Assembly (NCBI RefSeq): GCF_900156435.1
Contig: NZ_FTPQ01000003.1
Location: 372,001 to 436,000, forward strand
DNA: 64,000 bases
Direction: 5' to 3'
Source of the DNA: Microbacterium sp. RU1D
Lineage (GTDB): Bacteria; Actinomycetota; Actinomycetes; Actinomycetales; Microbacteriaceae
In this document: positions 34,667-43,583 of the stretch, in pieces
How positions within the stretch are numbered: position 1 is the first letter of the stretch
Layout: each line of letters begins with the position of its first letter
Program-made: the position numbers and the translations under genes
The notes under the pieces: generated by a model
Database searches by the model: none
Told to the model about the DNA's origin: nothing
The model's input: the letters and a program-made list of their open reading frames with translations, nothing else

Positions 34667-36136
34667 ATGAACGAGAAATCCCCCTCGGCATCCGGAGCAC
34701 CCCGGCTCGAGGTCGACGACGTCATCGTCGTCGACAAGAAGCGCGTGCGCACCGCGATCGGCGGCACCGTCGTCGGCAATTTCATGGAGTGGTTCGACTT
34801 CGGCATCTACGGCTACCTCGCCGTCACGCTCACCGTCGTCTTCGCTTCCGACGTCCCCGAACCCTGGGGCCTGCTGGTCACGCTCCTCGGTTTCGCGATC
34901 TCCTTCCTCGTCCGCCCCTTCGGCGGGTTCGTCCTCGGTCCCCTCGGCGACCGCATCGGCCGGCAGAAGGTGCTGTTCCTGACGATGGCGATGATGGCCA
35001 CGGCCACCGCGCTCATCGGCATCCTGCCCACTTCCGCGCAGATCGGGCTGTGGGCGATCATCCCGCTCTACCTGCTGAAGATGGTGCAGGGGTTCTCCAC
35101 CGGCGGCGAGTACGCGGGAGCGACGACCTACGTGTCGGAGTTCTCACCCGACAAGCGCCGCGGGTTCTGGTCGTCGTGGCTCGACGTCGGCTCCTACGTG
35201 GGCTTCGCCGCGGGCGCCTCGGCCGTCGCGATCACCACGGCGATCACCACCTCGATCTCGGGCGAGAACGCGATGGTGGAGTACGGCTGGCGCATCCCGT
35301 TCCTCCTCGCCGTCCCGCTCGGCATCGTCGCGATCTACTTCCGCCTGCGCATCCCCGAGACCCCCGCCTTCGAGCAGACCGGCGCGGTCGAGGCCGACGC
35401 CGACGACCCCATGGCGCGTCAGGGACTGTTCGGCATCGTGCGCCACCACTGGAAGCCGCTGCTGATCGGCATCGCCCTGGTGTCCGCCACCAACACCGCC
35501 GGCTACGCCCTGACAAGCTACATGCCGACCTACCTCGAGGAGGAGGTCGGCGTCTCCAACCTGTCGGCGGCGATCGCGACGGTGCCCGTGCTGCTGGTCA
35601 TGTCGGCGACCCTGCCTCTGATCGGCCGACTCAGCGACCGCATCGGCCGCAAGCCCGTCTACGCCATCGCGGCGGGGTCGGCTCTCGTGCTGCTCGTGCC
35701 CGCGTTCCTCATCATGCAGATCGGCGAGCTGTGGGCCGTGATGATCGCGCTGTTCATGGCGGCGGTGCCGGTGGCGTTCTACGTCGCGATCTCGGCATCC
35801 GCCCTCCCCGCGCTCTTCCCGAAGGCGTCGCGCTTCGGCGCGATGGCAGTGGCGTACAACGTCGCCGTGTCGCTGTTCGGCGGCACGACACCGCTGTTCA
35901 GCCAGGCGCTCATCAACGCCACCGGAAACACCCTCATGCCCGCCTTCTACATCATGTTCTTCGCGGCCCTTGGTCTCATCGCCCTCCTCGCGATGCGCGA
36001 GTCGGCGAAGCGCCCGTTGCTCGGCTCCGTGCCGACGGTCGAGACGCCCGCCGAGGCCGAGGCCCTGGTCGAGCGTCAGGACCGCGACCCGCTCATCGAC
36101 ACCTCGACGATGCCGCTGGCGATCCGCCGGTCCTGA
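34667..36136 (+). CDS. MFS transporter of the metabolite:H+ symporter (ProP-like) type
   Basis: The 489-residue protein has twelve hydrophobic helices and the MHS-family signatures GNFMEWFDFGIYGYLA, RPFGGFVLGPLGDRIGRQKVL and QGFSTGGEYAGATTYVSEFSP. Relatives import proline, betaine, citrate, alpha-ketoglutarate or shikimate; the sequence alone does not say which. The C-terminal tail is not the long coiled coil of osmosensing ProP, which argues against osmosensing. A strong terminator follows. Confidence 0.93.
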   Translation: MNEKSPSASGAPRLEVDDVIVVDKKRVRTAIGGTVVGNFMEWFDFGIYGYLAVTLTVVFASDVPEPWGLLVTLLGFAISFLVRPFGGFVLGPLGDRIGRQKVLFLTMAMMATATALIGILPTSAQIGLWAIIPLYLLKMVQGFSTGGEYAGATTYVSEFSPDKRRGFWSSWLDVGSYVGFAAGASAVAITTAITTSISGENAMVEYGWRIPFLLAVPLGIVAIYFRLRIPETPAFEQTGAVEADADDPMARQGLFGIVRHHWKPLLIGIALVSATNTAGYALTSYMPTYLEEEVGVSNLSAAIATVPVLLVMSATLPLIGRLSDRIGRKPVYAIAAGSALVLLVPAFLIMQIGELWAVMIALFMAAVPVAFYVAISASALPALFPKASRFGAMAVAYNVAVSLFGGTTPLFSQALINATGNTLMPAFYIMFFAALGLIALLAMRESAKRPLLGSVPTVETPAEAEALVERQDRDPLIDTSTMPLAIRRS

Positions 36137-36147
36137 CGCGACGCGAA

Positions 36148-36182
36148 GGGGGCGGATGCCAGGACTCCCGGCATCCGCCCCC
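36148..36182 (+). terminator. 13-bp perfect hairpin after the MHS transporter gene
   Basis: GGGGGCGGATGCC (36148-36160) pairs with 36170-36182 around a nine-base loop, 11 bp after the stop. It contains the inverted word GGATGCC/GGCATCC seen in other terminators here. Confidence 0.8.
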
Positions 36183-36239
36183 TCCACGTTTCGTGCGCCT
36201 CCGCTCCCCGCTCCCGCTCGCGTGACCCCGCGGGCCGTC

Positions 36240-36323
36240 GCGCAACCTCAGCGATTCACCCAACCTCAGCCCGACACCCCCGGATGCCACCGAGGTTGCG
36301 CAGATCCCCGACCTCGCGCGAAC
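36240..36323. repeat. 84-bp dispersed intergenic repeat, copy B
   Basis: Second copy of the element at 15813-15896 (66 of 84 identical, no gaps). GCGCAACCTC at the left end pairs perfectly with GAGGTTGCGC 41 bases further on. It lies between the transporter terminator and the end of the HerA-like gene. Confidence 0.7.
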
Positions 36324-36382
36324 CCCGCGCCGCCGCGCACCCCCGACGCCACCGCGCACCCCGACGCCGCCGCGCGCCCCGC

Positions 36383-38341
36383 TCAGCGCCGACGGCTGTT
36401 GCCGAACAAGCCGCGGATGACGCCGTTCACGATGCTCTTCGTCGCCCCGCGCCCGAGCAGCCCGTCGAGGCCCGCGGTGGGCGCGCTCGAGCGGCTGCGG
36501 GGAGCAGCGGTGCTCTTGAGGATCCGTTCGTACTCGCGCTGCGCCTTCTTCTGCGCCTCGGCGTTCGCCTTGTCGATCGCCGCCTTCTGCTTCGCGTACT
36601 CGGCGGCGTCCGCCGCGGCCTTCTTCGCGCGCTCGTCGGCCTCGCGCGCGTCGGTGGCCGCCTGCATGCGGGCGCCGAGGATCTCGCGCGCCGACTCGCG
36701 GTCGATCGGCGTCGCGTACATCGGGAACAGGGGGGATGCCGACACGGCCGATGCCATGGCATCCGCGGTGATCGGCGACATCGAGGCGCGCGGCGCGAAC
36801 AGGCGCGTCCACGCGACCGGGGTCGGAGCGCCGCGCTCGCTCATGACGGTGATGATGGCCTCGCCCGTGCCGAGCTCCTGCAGTACGCGTTCGAGGTCGT
36901 AGCCGGAGTCGGGGTAGGTGCGCACCGACGCCCGGAGGGCCTTCGCGTCGTCGGGGGTGAAGGCGCGCAGCGCGTGCTGCACACGCGAGCCGAGCTGGGC
37001 CAGCACGTCGCCGGGCACGTCCTTCGGCGTCTGAGTGACGAAGAACACGCCGACGCCCTTGGAGCGGATGAGGCGCACGGTCTGCGTGATGGCCTCGAGG
37101 AAGGCCTTCGAGGCGTCGCGGAAGAGCAGGTGCGCCTCGTCGAAGAAGAACACCAGCTTGGGCTTGTCCAGGTCGCCCACTTCCGGCAGGACCTCGTACA
37201 GCTCGGCGAGCAGGTACATGAGGAACGTGGAGTACAGCTCCGGACGCGCGGCGACGTTCGGCACCTCGAGCAGGCTCACGATGCCGGCGCCGGCGGCATC
37301 CGTGCGGAGGAAGACCGAGACGTCGAGCTCGGGCTCGCCGAAGAAGGTATCGGCGCCCGCGGCCGAGAACGCCACGAGTTCGCGCAGGATCACGCCGGCG
37401 GTCGCGGCCGACAACCCGCCGATGCCCTTGAGCTCGGCCTTGCCCTCGTCGCCCGTGAGGGAGGTCAGCACCGCCCGCAGGTCGGCGAGGTCCACCAGTG
37501 CCAGCCCCTTCTCGTCGGCGTAGTGGAACACCAGGCCCAGGCTCGACTCCTGCGTGGCGTTCAGCCCCAGCACGCGGCTCAGCAGCAGCGGACCGAAGCC
37601 CGACACGGTCGCGCGCACCGGGATGCCGGATCCCACATCGTCCCCGAGCGCGTAGAACTCGGTCGGGAAAGCCCGCGCCGCCCAGTCCTGCCCGAGGGCG
37701 GCGGTGCGAGCGGCGAGCTTCTCGCTCGCCGCGCCCGCGGCCGCCAGGCCCGACAGGTCGCCCTTGATGTCGGCGGCGAACACGGGAACGCCGTTCTCCG
37801 ACAGCTGCTCTGCCAGCAGCTGCAGCGTGCGCGTCTTGCCCGTCCCCGTGGCGCCCGCGACGAGCCCGTGCCGGTTGGTCATCGCCAGCGGGATCCGCAC
37901 GGGGACGGAGGCCACCGGCCCGCCGTTCATCAGGACGCCGAGGTCGAGCGCCGCCCCGTCGGCCGTGTACCCGGCGGCGATCGTCGCGACCTGCGCGTCG
38001 GTGAGCGGCGCGTCCGGCAGCGCGGGGACACCGGATGCCGGGGAGCTCGGTGTCGACAAGGATGCCGCGGCCGGCTCCGACGCGGATGCCACCGGTGCGG
38101 CCGGCATCTTCGCGGCCGGGTCGGCGACCAGCGCCGGAGCACCGCCCTCCGCTGCCGGCGCCGGTCCGCCCCCTGCCGCGCGAGCGCGCGCCGCCGCCGC
38201 CGCGGCCTCCGCCGCCGCGAGGTCGGCACGCGCGCGGGCGAGTCGCAGCTCGGCTTCGGCCGCCTCGGCCTCCGCTCTCAGTCGCGCGACCTCGGCATCA
38301 GCCGCGGAGGGAACGGAGGGCGCGTCGCCGGGCTCGCTCAT
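36383..38341 (-). CDS. HerA-like ATPase (DUF853 family)
   Basis: The 652-residue protein has an Ala/Glu-rich coiled-coil-like N terminus (about 16-60), then a HerA/FtsK-type ATPase: Walker A GATGTGKTR (163-171), ADIKGDLSGL, Walker B LVFFFDEAH with D401-E402, and FVTQTPKDVP (sensor region). A charged coiled coil follows (about 560-615). DUF853 proteins resemble bipolar helicase HerA; their role in actinobacteria is not established. TAGGCT lies seven bases before ATG 38341 and overlaps the upstream PAP2 stop, so a leaderless start is possible. Confidence 0.9.
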   Translation of the reverse strand: MSEPGDAPSVPSAADAEVARLRAEAEAAEAELRLARARADLAAAEAAAAAARARAAGGGPAPAAEGGAPALVADPAAKMPAAPVASASEPAAASLSTPSSPASGVPALPDAPLTDAQVATIAAGYTADGAALDLGVLMNGGPVASVPVRIPLAMTNRHGLVAGATGTGKTRTLQLLAEQLSENGVPVFAADIKGDLSGLAAAGAASEKLAARTAALGQDWAARAFPTEFYALGDDVGSGIPVRATVSGFGPLLLSRVLGLNATQESSLGLVFHYADEKGLALVDLADLRAVLTSLTGDEGKAELKGIGGLSAATAGVILRELVAFSAAGADTFFGEPELDVSVFLRTDAAGAGIVSLLEVPNVAARPELYSTFLMYLLAELYEVLPEVGDLDKPKLVFFFDEAHLLFRDASKAFLEAITQTVRLIRSKGVGVFFVTQTPKDVPGDVLAQLGSRVQHALRAFTPDDAKALRASVRTYPDSGYDLERVLQELGTGEAIITVMSERGAPTPVAWTRLFAPRASMSPITADAMASAVSASPLFPMYATPIDRESAREILGARMQAATDAREADERAKKAAADAAEYAKQKAAIDKANAEAQKKAQREYERILKSTAAPRSRSSAPTAGLDGLLGRGATKSIVNGVIRGLFGNSRRR

Positions 38342-38351
38342 GCGCGTCAGC

Positions 38352-39050
38352 CTACGACGAGACCGCCGGCCCGGCATCCGTCTTGCCCCGGCGGCGGATC
38401 GTCAGGCGATCCTCGTCGCGGGCGCGCAGGCGCGAGAACGCCGCGGCGAGGACGAACGCCGCGCCGGCTCCCACGAGGGCCCCACCGGCGGTGTCGGAGA
38501 GCCAGTGCGCGTGAAGGTACGTGCGGCTGAAGGCCATCAGCACGATCCACGCGACGCCCACGACGCGCACCCACGCGCGGGGGAACAGCACCGCCGCCAC
38601 CACGGCGATCGTCGCGGCGTTCGCTGTATGACCCGAGGGGAAGGAGCCGTAGTCGCTCAGGATCAGGATGTCCTCGGGGCGTGCGCGTCCGAACGTGTGC
38701 TTGAGCACCTGCACGAGCAGCGCGCTGCCCACCGACGCGGCGAGGAAGTACAGCGCCGACCATCGTCGCCGCGAGAGGAACAAGGCGAGGGCCCCCAGCA
38801 CCGGCACGATCAGGACCGCCGTCAGATGGCCGCCGACGGTGTCCATGACCAGCGCGAAGACGTACACCGGCTCCGACGGGGCGGCGGCGAAAAGCTGGTT
38901 CCACCACACGTCGACGGTGAAGGGACTCGGCCCCCGGAAGAAGACCCACGCCCCCAATCCGCACGCCAGCGCGATGAGCACCACGCCGACGACGGCGCGG
39001 AAACGCTGCGGACGGGTGTCGAGCACGTCGTCGATCGCGGTGGCATCCAT
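38352..39050 (-). CDS. PAP2-family membrane phosphatase
   Basis: The 232-residue membrane protein shows all three acid-phosphatase motifs: K117-x6-R124-P125 (KHTFGRARP), P138-S-G-H141 (SFPSGHT) and S175-R176-x5-H182-x3-D186 (SRTYLHAHWLSD). About six hydrophobic helices place the active site on the outer face. Such enzymes dephosphorylate undecaprenyl pyrophosphate or phosphatidate; which one is unclear. GAGG precedes the ATG. The HerA-like gene follows after 10 bp. Confidence 0.92.
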   Translation of the reverse strand: MDATAIDDVLDTRPQRFRAVVGVVLIALACGLGAWVFFRGPSPFTVDVWWNQLFAAAPSEPVYVFALVMDTVGGHLTAVLIVPVLGALALFLSRRRWSALYFLAASVGSALLVQVLKHTFGRARPEDILILSDYGSFPSGHTANAATIAVVAAVLFPRAWVRVVGVAWIVLMAFSRTYLHAHWLSDTAGGALVGAGAAFVLAAAFSRLRARDEDRLTIRRRGKTDAGPAVSS

Positions 39051-39160
39051 CGCCTCATGATGCCGCGTCGCGGGCGCGGGCGGAACGGTCGATGCGCGGA
39101 CCGTCCGCCCTGCTACTCTTCGCGACTTCGCGCCGCGCTCGAGCAGCCGCCCGACGGAGG

Positions 39161-40522
39161 TCAGGGAGCGAGGCGCTCCACCGTGCGCGGGCGCACGAGC
39201 AGCCACAACGACAGCACCCCGATCGCCGCGCACCCGACCATGACCACGGCCATGGTCGTGGCGGTGATGCCCGAGCCCGTCGCGAGCAGCCCGACGACGG
39301 GCGAGATAATCCCCGCCACGCCGAAGTTGGCGGCGCCGATGATCGACTGCGCGGTCCCGGCGGCCTTGCCGTGCCGGTCGAGCGCGAGCACCTGCGCGCA
39401 CGGGAACGTGAAGCCGCACGCGGTCATGAAGAAGAACAGCGGGACGACGGTGCCCCACAGGCCCAGGCCCAGCTGATCGGTTAGCACGATGGCCCCACCC
39501 GCGAGCACGAGCACCGCGGTCGACACCGCCAGCACCCACTGCGGGCCGAAGCGGGCGGCGAGGCGCGAGGCGATCTGCACGCCGACGACGACACCGACGG
39601 AGTTGACCGCGAACAGCACGCCGTACTGCTGCGGGTTGAAGCCGTAGGTCACCTGGAACAGGAACGAGGATGCCGACAGGTACGAGAACAGACCGCTGAA
39701 GGCCATTGCGCCGATGATGAGCACGCCGATGAACACGCGATCGCGGAAGACGCTGCCGTAGCGCTGCCACACGGTCGTGGCGCCCGGGCCGCCGCGTCGG
39801 GCGGGAGGCAGCGTTTCGGGCACGAAGAGGATCGCCGAGACGAGCATGACGGCGCCGTAGACGGCGAGCACGACGAAGATGCCGCGCCAGTTCATCACCA
39901 GCAGCAGGGCCGATCCCGCGAGCGGGGCGAGCACGGGCGCGACCCCCGACACCATCGCCATGCGCGAGAGCATGACCACGAGCCGCTTGCCGCCGAACAG
40001 GTCGCGGATGATCGCGGCCGCCACGACGCCGCCCGCGGCGGCGCCCGCCCCCATGAGCACGCGCGCGACGGAGAGCGTCCCCAGCGTCGGGGCGAGGGCG
40101 GCGAAGATGCTCGCGGCCACGTGCAGCGCCGTCACCGACAGCAGCGGGATGCGGCGACCCACCTTGTCGCTCAGGGGGCCGACGATCAGCTGCCCCAGGG
40201 CGAAGCCGATCATCGTGCCGGTCAGGGTGAGCTGGATGGCGGCGGCGGTCGTCTGGAAATCGGCCTCGAGCACCGGGAAAGCGGGAAGGTAGAGGTCGAT
40301 CGTGAAGGGACCGAGGGCCGTCAGCGCGCCGAGGACGATGATGTACAGCACCCGGCGCGAGGCGGGGATGGAGTCACCGGGGTGCAGCACGATCGGCGCG
40401 GTCGCGGGGTTCTTGCCGAGGGCGCGGATGGCGCCGGTGGTCGTCGGCACGGAGCGGGACGACGTCGGGATGACGGGGTGGGAGGCAGTATCGAGCACGC
40501 GTCTGGTTTCGTTTCGCAACAC
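39161..40522 (-). CDS. Bcr/CflA-family MFS drug efflux transporter
   Basis: The 453-residue protein has twelve hydrophobic helices after a 55-residue polar N terminus. LTALGPFTIDLYLPAFP, FALGQLIVGPLSDKVGRRIPLL and RVLMGAGAAAGGVVAAAIIRDLF are Bcr/CflA fingerprints. It is expected to export drugs such as bicyclomycin or chloramphenicol by H+ antiport. The start is uncertain: GTG 40522 is used, but an internal start nearer the first helix would fit the family better. A hairpin (AGCCCGGC / GCCGGGCT) lies just upstream of the GTG. Confidence 0.9.
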   Translation of the reverse strand: MLRNETRRVLDTASHPVIPTSSRSVPTTTGAIRALGKNPATAPIVLHPGDSIPASRRVLYIIVLGALTALGPFTIDLYLPAFPVLEADFQTTAAAIQLTLTGTMIGFALGQLIVGPLSDKVGRRIPLLSVTALHVAASIFAALAPTLGTLSVARVLMGAGAAAGGVVAAAIIRDLFGGKRLVVMLSRMAMVSGVAPVLAPLAGSALLLVMNWRGIFVVLAVYGAVMLVSAILFVPETLPPARRGGPGATTVWQRYGSVFRDRVFIGVLIIGAMAFSGLFSYLSASSFLFQVTYGFNPQQYGVLFAVNSVGVVVGVQIASRLAARFGPQWVLAVSTAVLVLAGGAIVLTDQLGLGLWGTVVPLFFFMTACGFTFPCAQVLALDRHGKAAGTAQSIIGAANFGVAGIISPVVGLLATGSGITATTMAVVMVGCAAIGVLSLWLLVRPRTVERLAP

Positions 40523-40730
40523 GGACAGCCCGGCGCGAGCCGGGCTGAGAAAAAAGGGGGGATCGTCGAACCTCGAATCGATTCGACATCGTCATACTAC
40601 CGTGACTCCCCCGCCGGCCACCATCCCGGCTCGGGGTTTCCTCCCAGGCCAGCGGCCCATTCATCCGAATAGTCTGGACAGGTCGGCGGATGCCGATGTG
40701 TCCCGCCCGAAGAGAGACTGAACACAGCGC

Positions 40731-41438
40731 ATGACCTCCCCCTCCGACAAGCGTGCGAGCGGAAACCCCGCGAAGCAGGCCCAGATCGACCTGACCGTCA
40801 AGCAGCAGCGCGAGCAGAAGCGCCAGGAGAAGCTCGCGGAATACCAGAAGCAGGTCGCGAAGCGTAAGCGCGGCAGGCTCGTGTGGTGGGTCGTGGGCTC
40901 CACGGCCGCCCTCGCGGTGGTCGGCCTGGTGGTGGCATCCTTCGCCTTCGCCCCGGCACCCCCCACCAGCTACCAGGCCGGCAACAGCACCGGGCGCGAG
41001 ATCGACGGCGTGCAGACGTTCGAGAACCGCTCCGACCACGTGCAGGGCGCCGTCACGTACGAGCAGACGCCCCCGGCCGGCGGTCCCCACAACCCGTACT
41101 GGCTGAACTGCGGTGTCTACACCGAGCCTCAGCAGAACGAGAACGCGGTGCACTCGCTCGAGCACGGCGCCATCTGGATCACCTACAACCCCGACGAGGT
41201 CGACGAGGCCGGCATCGACGCCCTCAAGGCCGTCATGCCCTCCAGCTACGCGCTTCTCTCGCCCTACCCGGGCCTCGACACGCCCGTCGCGGTGAGCGCA
41301 TGGAACCACCAGCTCAAGGTCGACGACCCGAGCGACCCGCGCATCTCCGAGTTCTTCACCGAGTACTGGCGCAGCCAGAACGCTCCCGAGCCGAACGCGT
41401 CGTGCTCCGGGGCGATCGACGGACCGGGCAAGGCCTGA
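40731..41438 (+). CDS. DUF3105 membrane-anchored protein
   Basis: The 235-residue protein has a lysine/glutamine-rich cytosolic N terminus (about 20-48), one transmembrane helix (about 50-72) and an extracytoplasmic DUF3105 domain (about 95-225) with TPPAGGPHNPYWLNCGVY and HSLEHGAIWITY; the His residues and paired cysteines could bind metal. The function of DUF3105 is not established. It is followed by the DUF305 gene after one base, a recurrent actinobacterial pair. Confidence 0.92.
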   Translation: MTSPSDKRASGNPAKQAQIDLTVKQQREQKRQEKLAEYQKQVAKRKRGRLVWWVVGSTAALAVVGLVVASFAFAPAPPTSYQAGNSTGREIDGVQTFENRSDHVQGAVTYEQTPPAGGPHNPYWLNCGVYTEPQQNENAVHSLEHGAIWITYNPDEVDEAGIDALKAVMPSSYALLSPYPGLDTPVAVSAWNHQLKVDDPSDPRISEFFTEYWRSQNAPEPNASCSGAIDGPGKA

Positions 41439-41439
41439 C

Positions 41440-42111
41440 GTGAGCGACGACACCCCGGTCGCGCGTCCCGCGGTCCGGTGGGCCGTCGTCGCCCTCGTCG
41501 CCGTCGCCGTGATGGCCGTCGCCTTCGCGATCGGACGCTTCACGGCGTTCGGCGCGACGGCGGCGCCCGCCCACCCCTCCGACACCTCGGCCGAGGCCGG
41601 CTTCGCGCGCGACATGCAGGTGCACCACACGCAGGCGGTGCTCATGGCGATGGAGATCTACCGCAAGACCTCCGATGACGAGCTGCGCACCCTCTCGTAC
41701 GACATCGCCACGACGCAGTCGGGTCAGCGCGGCGAGATGTTCGGATGGCTGGTCGAGTGGGGGCTTCCCCAGGCGTCGAGCCGGCCGCTCATGACGTGGA
41801 TGGAGAAGTCGGACGCCCACAGCCACGGCGACACCGCGGGAAAGTCCCAGGAGGAGTTGCTGTCCGAGATGGGGATGGCCACCGACGCCCAGCTCGACGA
41901 GCTGCGCAGCGCGCAGGGCCAGCCCGCCGACTGCCTGTTCCTCGACCTGATGATCCGCCACCACGAGGGCGCGATCCCCATGGCCGAGGCCGTGATCGAG
42001 CTCGGCGACGACGCGCGCGTCAAGGAGGTCGCCGGCGCGATCGTCACCGGACAGTCGGCCGAGCTCGACGCCATGCGCGACATCCAGTCGCGCCTCGGCT
42101 GCACCGCCTGA
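41440..42111 (+). CDS. DUF305 membrane-anchored protein
   Basis: GTG 41440 follows the DUF3105 stop after one base, so the two are co-translated. The 223-residue protein has one N-terminal transmembrane helix (about 14-33) and two ferritin-like DUF305 repeats with the family motifs FARDMQVHHTQAVLMA and LMIRHHEGAIPMA; these His/Met-rich helices suggest metal, perhaps copper, handling outside the membrane. That role is inferred. It is the last gene before the C-run. Confidence 0.93.
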   Translation: MSDDTPVARPAVRWAVVALVAVAVMAVAFAIGRFTAFGATAAPAHPSDTSAEAGFARDMQVHHTQAVLMAMEIYRKTSDDELRTLSYDIATTQSGQRGEMFGWLVEWGLPQASSRPLMTWMEKSDAHSHGDTAGKSQEELLSEMGMATDAQLDELRSAQGQPADCLFLDLMIRHHEGAIPMAEAVIELGDDARVKEVAGAIVTGQSAELDAMRDIQSRLGCTA

Positions 42112-42166
42112 CCGGCCACCGCCTGACCGGCCTCCGCCGCTCTCTGCGCCCGCCTCGCCGCCCAAC

Positions 42167-42221
<55 letters not shown>

Positions 42222-42230
42222 CATCCCGAT

Positions 42231-42289
42231 AAACGGCATTCGTCGCGAGACACACGGCAGCACGACGTGTCTCGCGACGAATGCCGTTT
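42231..42289. repeat. 59-bp palindromic element, copy 1
   Basis: A perfect 23-bp inverted repeat (42231-42253 with 42267-42289) around a 13-base loop; with one mismatch the arms reach 27 bp (42227-42293). It matches 42445-42503 at 47 of 59 positions without gaps. REP-like element; no transposase nearby. Confidence 0.85.
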
Positions 42290-42323
42290 CTCGACCCCGT
42301 CACACGGCCATGCCCCGCGCCAC

Positions 42324-42370
42324 CGGCATCTGTCCCGCACAGCGGCATCCGTCCCGCACAGCGGCATCCG
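42324..42370. repeat. Two and a half tandem copies of a 19-bp unit
   Basis: CGGCATCTGTCCCGCACAG (42324-42342) repeats at 42343-42361 with one change, followed by a partial third copy. The unit contains the word GGCATC. No coding frame or CRISPR-like spacing is seen. Confidence 0.7.
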
Positions 42371-42444
42371 CCCGCGAATCCCTCGTGCCACGCGGTGCCC
42401 CTGCGCCGTCCTCGGCGACGGCGCGGCCCCCTCCCAACCGCGAT

Positions 42445-42503
42445 AAACGCCATTCGTCACCAGACACGCATCCGCACCGCGTGTCTCGGCACGGATGCCG
42501 TTT
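42445..42503. repeat. 59-bp palindromic element, copy 2
   Basis: Diverged second copy of the element at 42231-42289, in the same orientation, with the same flanks (CGAT before, CTCG after). Its arms are imperfect, with several mismatches. Confidence 0.75.
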
Positions 42504-42552
42504 CTCGCCGCCACGTGACAGCGCGCGGCCGACCTCAGCTCCCCGGCACGAG

Positions 42553-42590
42553 GAAGGGGCGCGACACCCTCGCGGATGCCACGCCCCTTC
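42553..42590 (-). terminator. Hairpin at the end of the sugar ABC operon
   Basis: GAAGGGGCG (42553-42561) pairs with CGCCCCTTC (42582-42590) around a 20-base loop, 16 bp beyond the stop of the last permease gene on the minus strand. Confidence 0.65.
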
Positions 42591-42605
42591 GACGTCAGAT
42601 CGGAC

Positions 42606-43583
42606 TCAGCCCTTCGTGGCTCCCGCCAGCAGGCCGCGCACGAAGAAGCGCTGCAGCAGGAAGAACACGATCAGCGGCACCAGGATCGAGATGAAGGTAC
42701 CGGCCGACTGCAGGAACCACTGGTCGCCCCAGGTGCCCGACAGCGAGTTCAACGATTGCGTCAGTGGCAACGATGACGACGGGGCGAAGATCGTCGCCAC
42801 GAGCAGGTCGTTCCACACCCAGATGAACTCCAGCACCGCGAAGGATGCCAGGGCGGGGGCCGCAAGCGGCAGGATCAGGCGGAAGAAGATCTGCCCGTGG
42901 CCGGCGCCGTCCACGCGCGCGGCCTCGATCACCTCGGCCGGGATCTCGGCGATGAAGTTGTGCAGGAGAAAGACCGCCAGCGGCATCGCGAAGATCACGT
43001 GCGCGATCCACACGGTGGCGAAGCTGTGCTCCACTCCGCGCAGGTCGAAGCCCGGGAAGATCGTCACCTCGTTGATCGTCAGTCCGCGCGAGAACAGGCT
43101 CAGCAGGGGCACGAGGGCCATCTGCAGCGGCACGATCTGCAGCGCGAAGATGAAGATGAAGAAGAAGTTGCGGCCCTTGAAGTCGATCCAGGCGAACGCG
43201 TAGGCGATGAGCGAGGCGATCGCCAGCGCGAACAGCACCACCGGGATGGTGATGGCGAGCGAGTTCAGGAACGATTGCGCGAGCGTCAGGGCGGTGCCGC
43301 CCGACGTCAGCGCGAGCCGGTAGTTCTCCAGGGTGAACGACGGGTCGGTGAAGACGGTCCACCATCCGGTCGACTGGGTGTCGGATCCCGGCCGGAACGA
43401 GGTGATGAAAAGGCCGAAGGTGGGGATCGTCCAGAAGAACGCGATGACGATCGCCGCGATCGTCGCCCCCTTCGAGGTCAGACGCTTTCGTGCCATCGCC
43501 TCGTGCTTGCGGGTGTCACGGGCGACCTGACGGGCCGAGCGCGTGTCGGTGGTGGGCTCGAGCACCACGGTGGAGGTGGTCAT
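42606..43583 (-). CDS. Sugar ABC transporter permease, MalG type
   Basis: The 325-residue permease has six hydrophobic helices and the EAA loop EVIEAARVDGAGHGQIFFRLILPLAAP, as in MalG-type components of carbohydrate importers (CUT1 family). A 35-residue charged N terminus precedes the first helix. ATG 43583 overlaps the MalF-type gene by four bases. Works in the cytoplasmic membrane with the MalF-type partner and a shared ATPase not encoded here. Confidence 0.93.
   Translation of the reverse strand: MTTSTVVLEPTTDTRSARQVARDTRKHEAMARKRLTSKGATIAAIVIAFFWTIPTFGLFITSFRPGSDTQSTGWWTVFTDPSFTLENYRLALTSGGTALTLAQSFLNSLAITIPVVLFALAIASLIAYAFAWIDFKGRNFFFIFIFALQIVPLQMALVPLLSLFSRGLTINEVTIFPGFDLRGVEHSFATVWIAHVIFAMPLAVFLLHNFIAEIPAEVIEAARVDGAGHGQIFFRLILPLAAPALASFAVLEFIWVWNDLLVATIFAPSSSLPLTQSLNSLSGTWGDQWFLQSAGTFISILVPLIVFFLLQRFFVRGLLAGATKG

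Noticed and set aside
42324-42370. CRISPR-like array
   Set aside because: The 19-bp units are directly adjacent with no spacers, and no cas genes are near.
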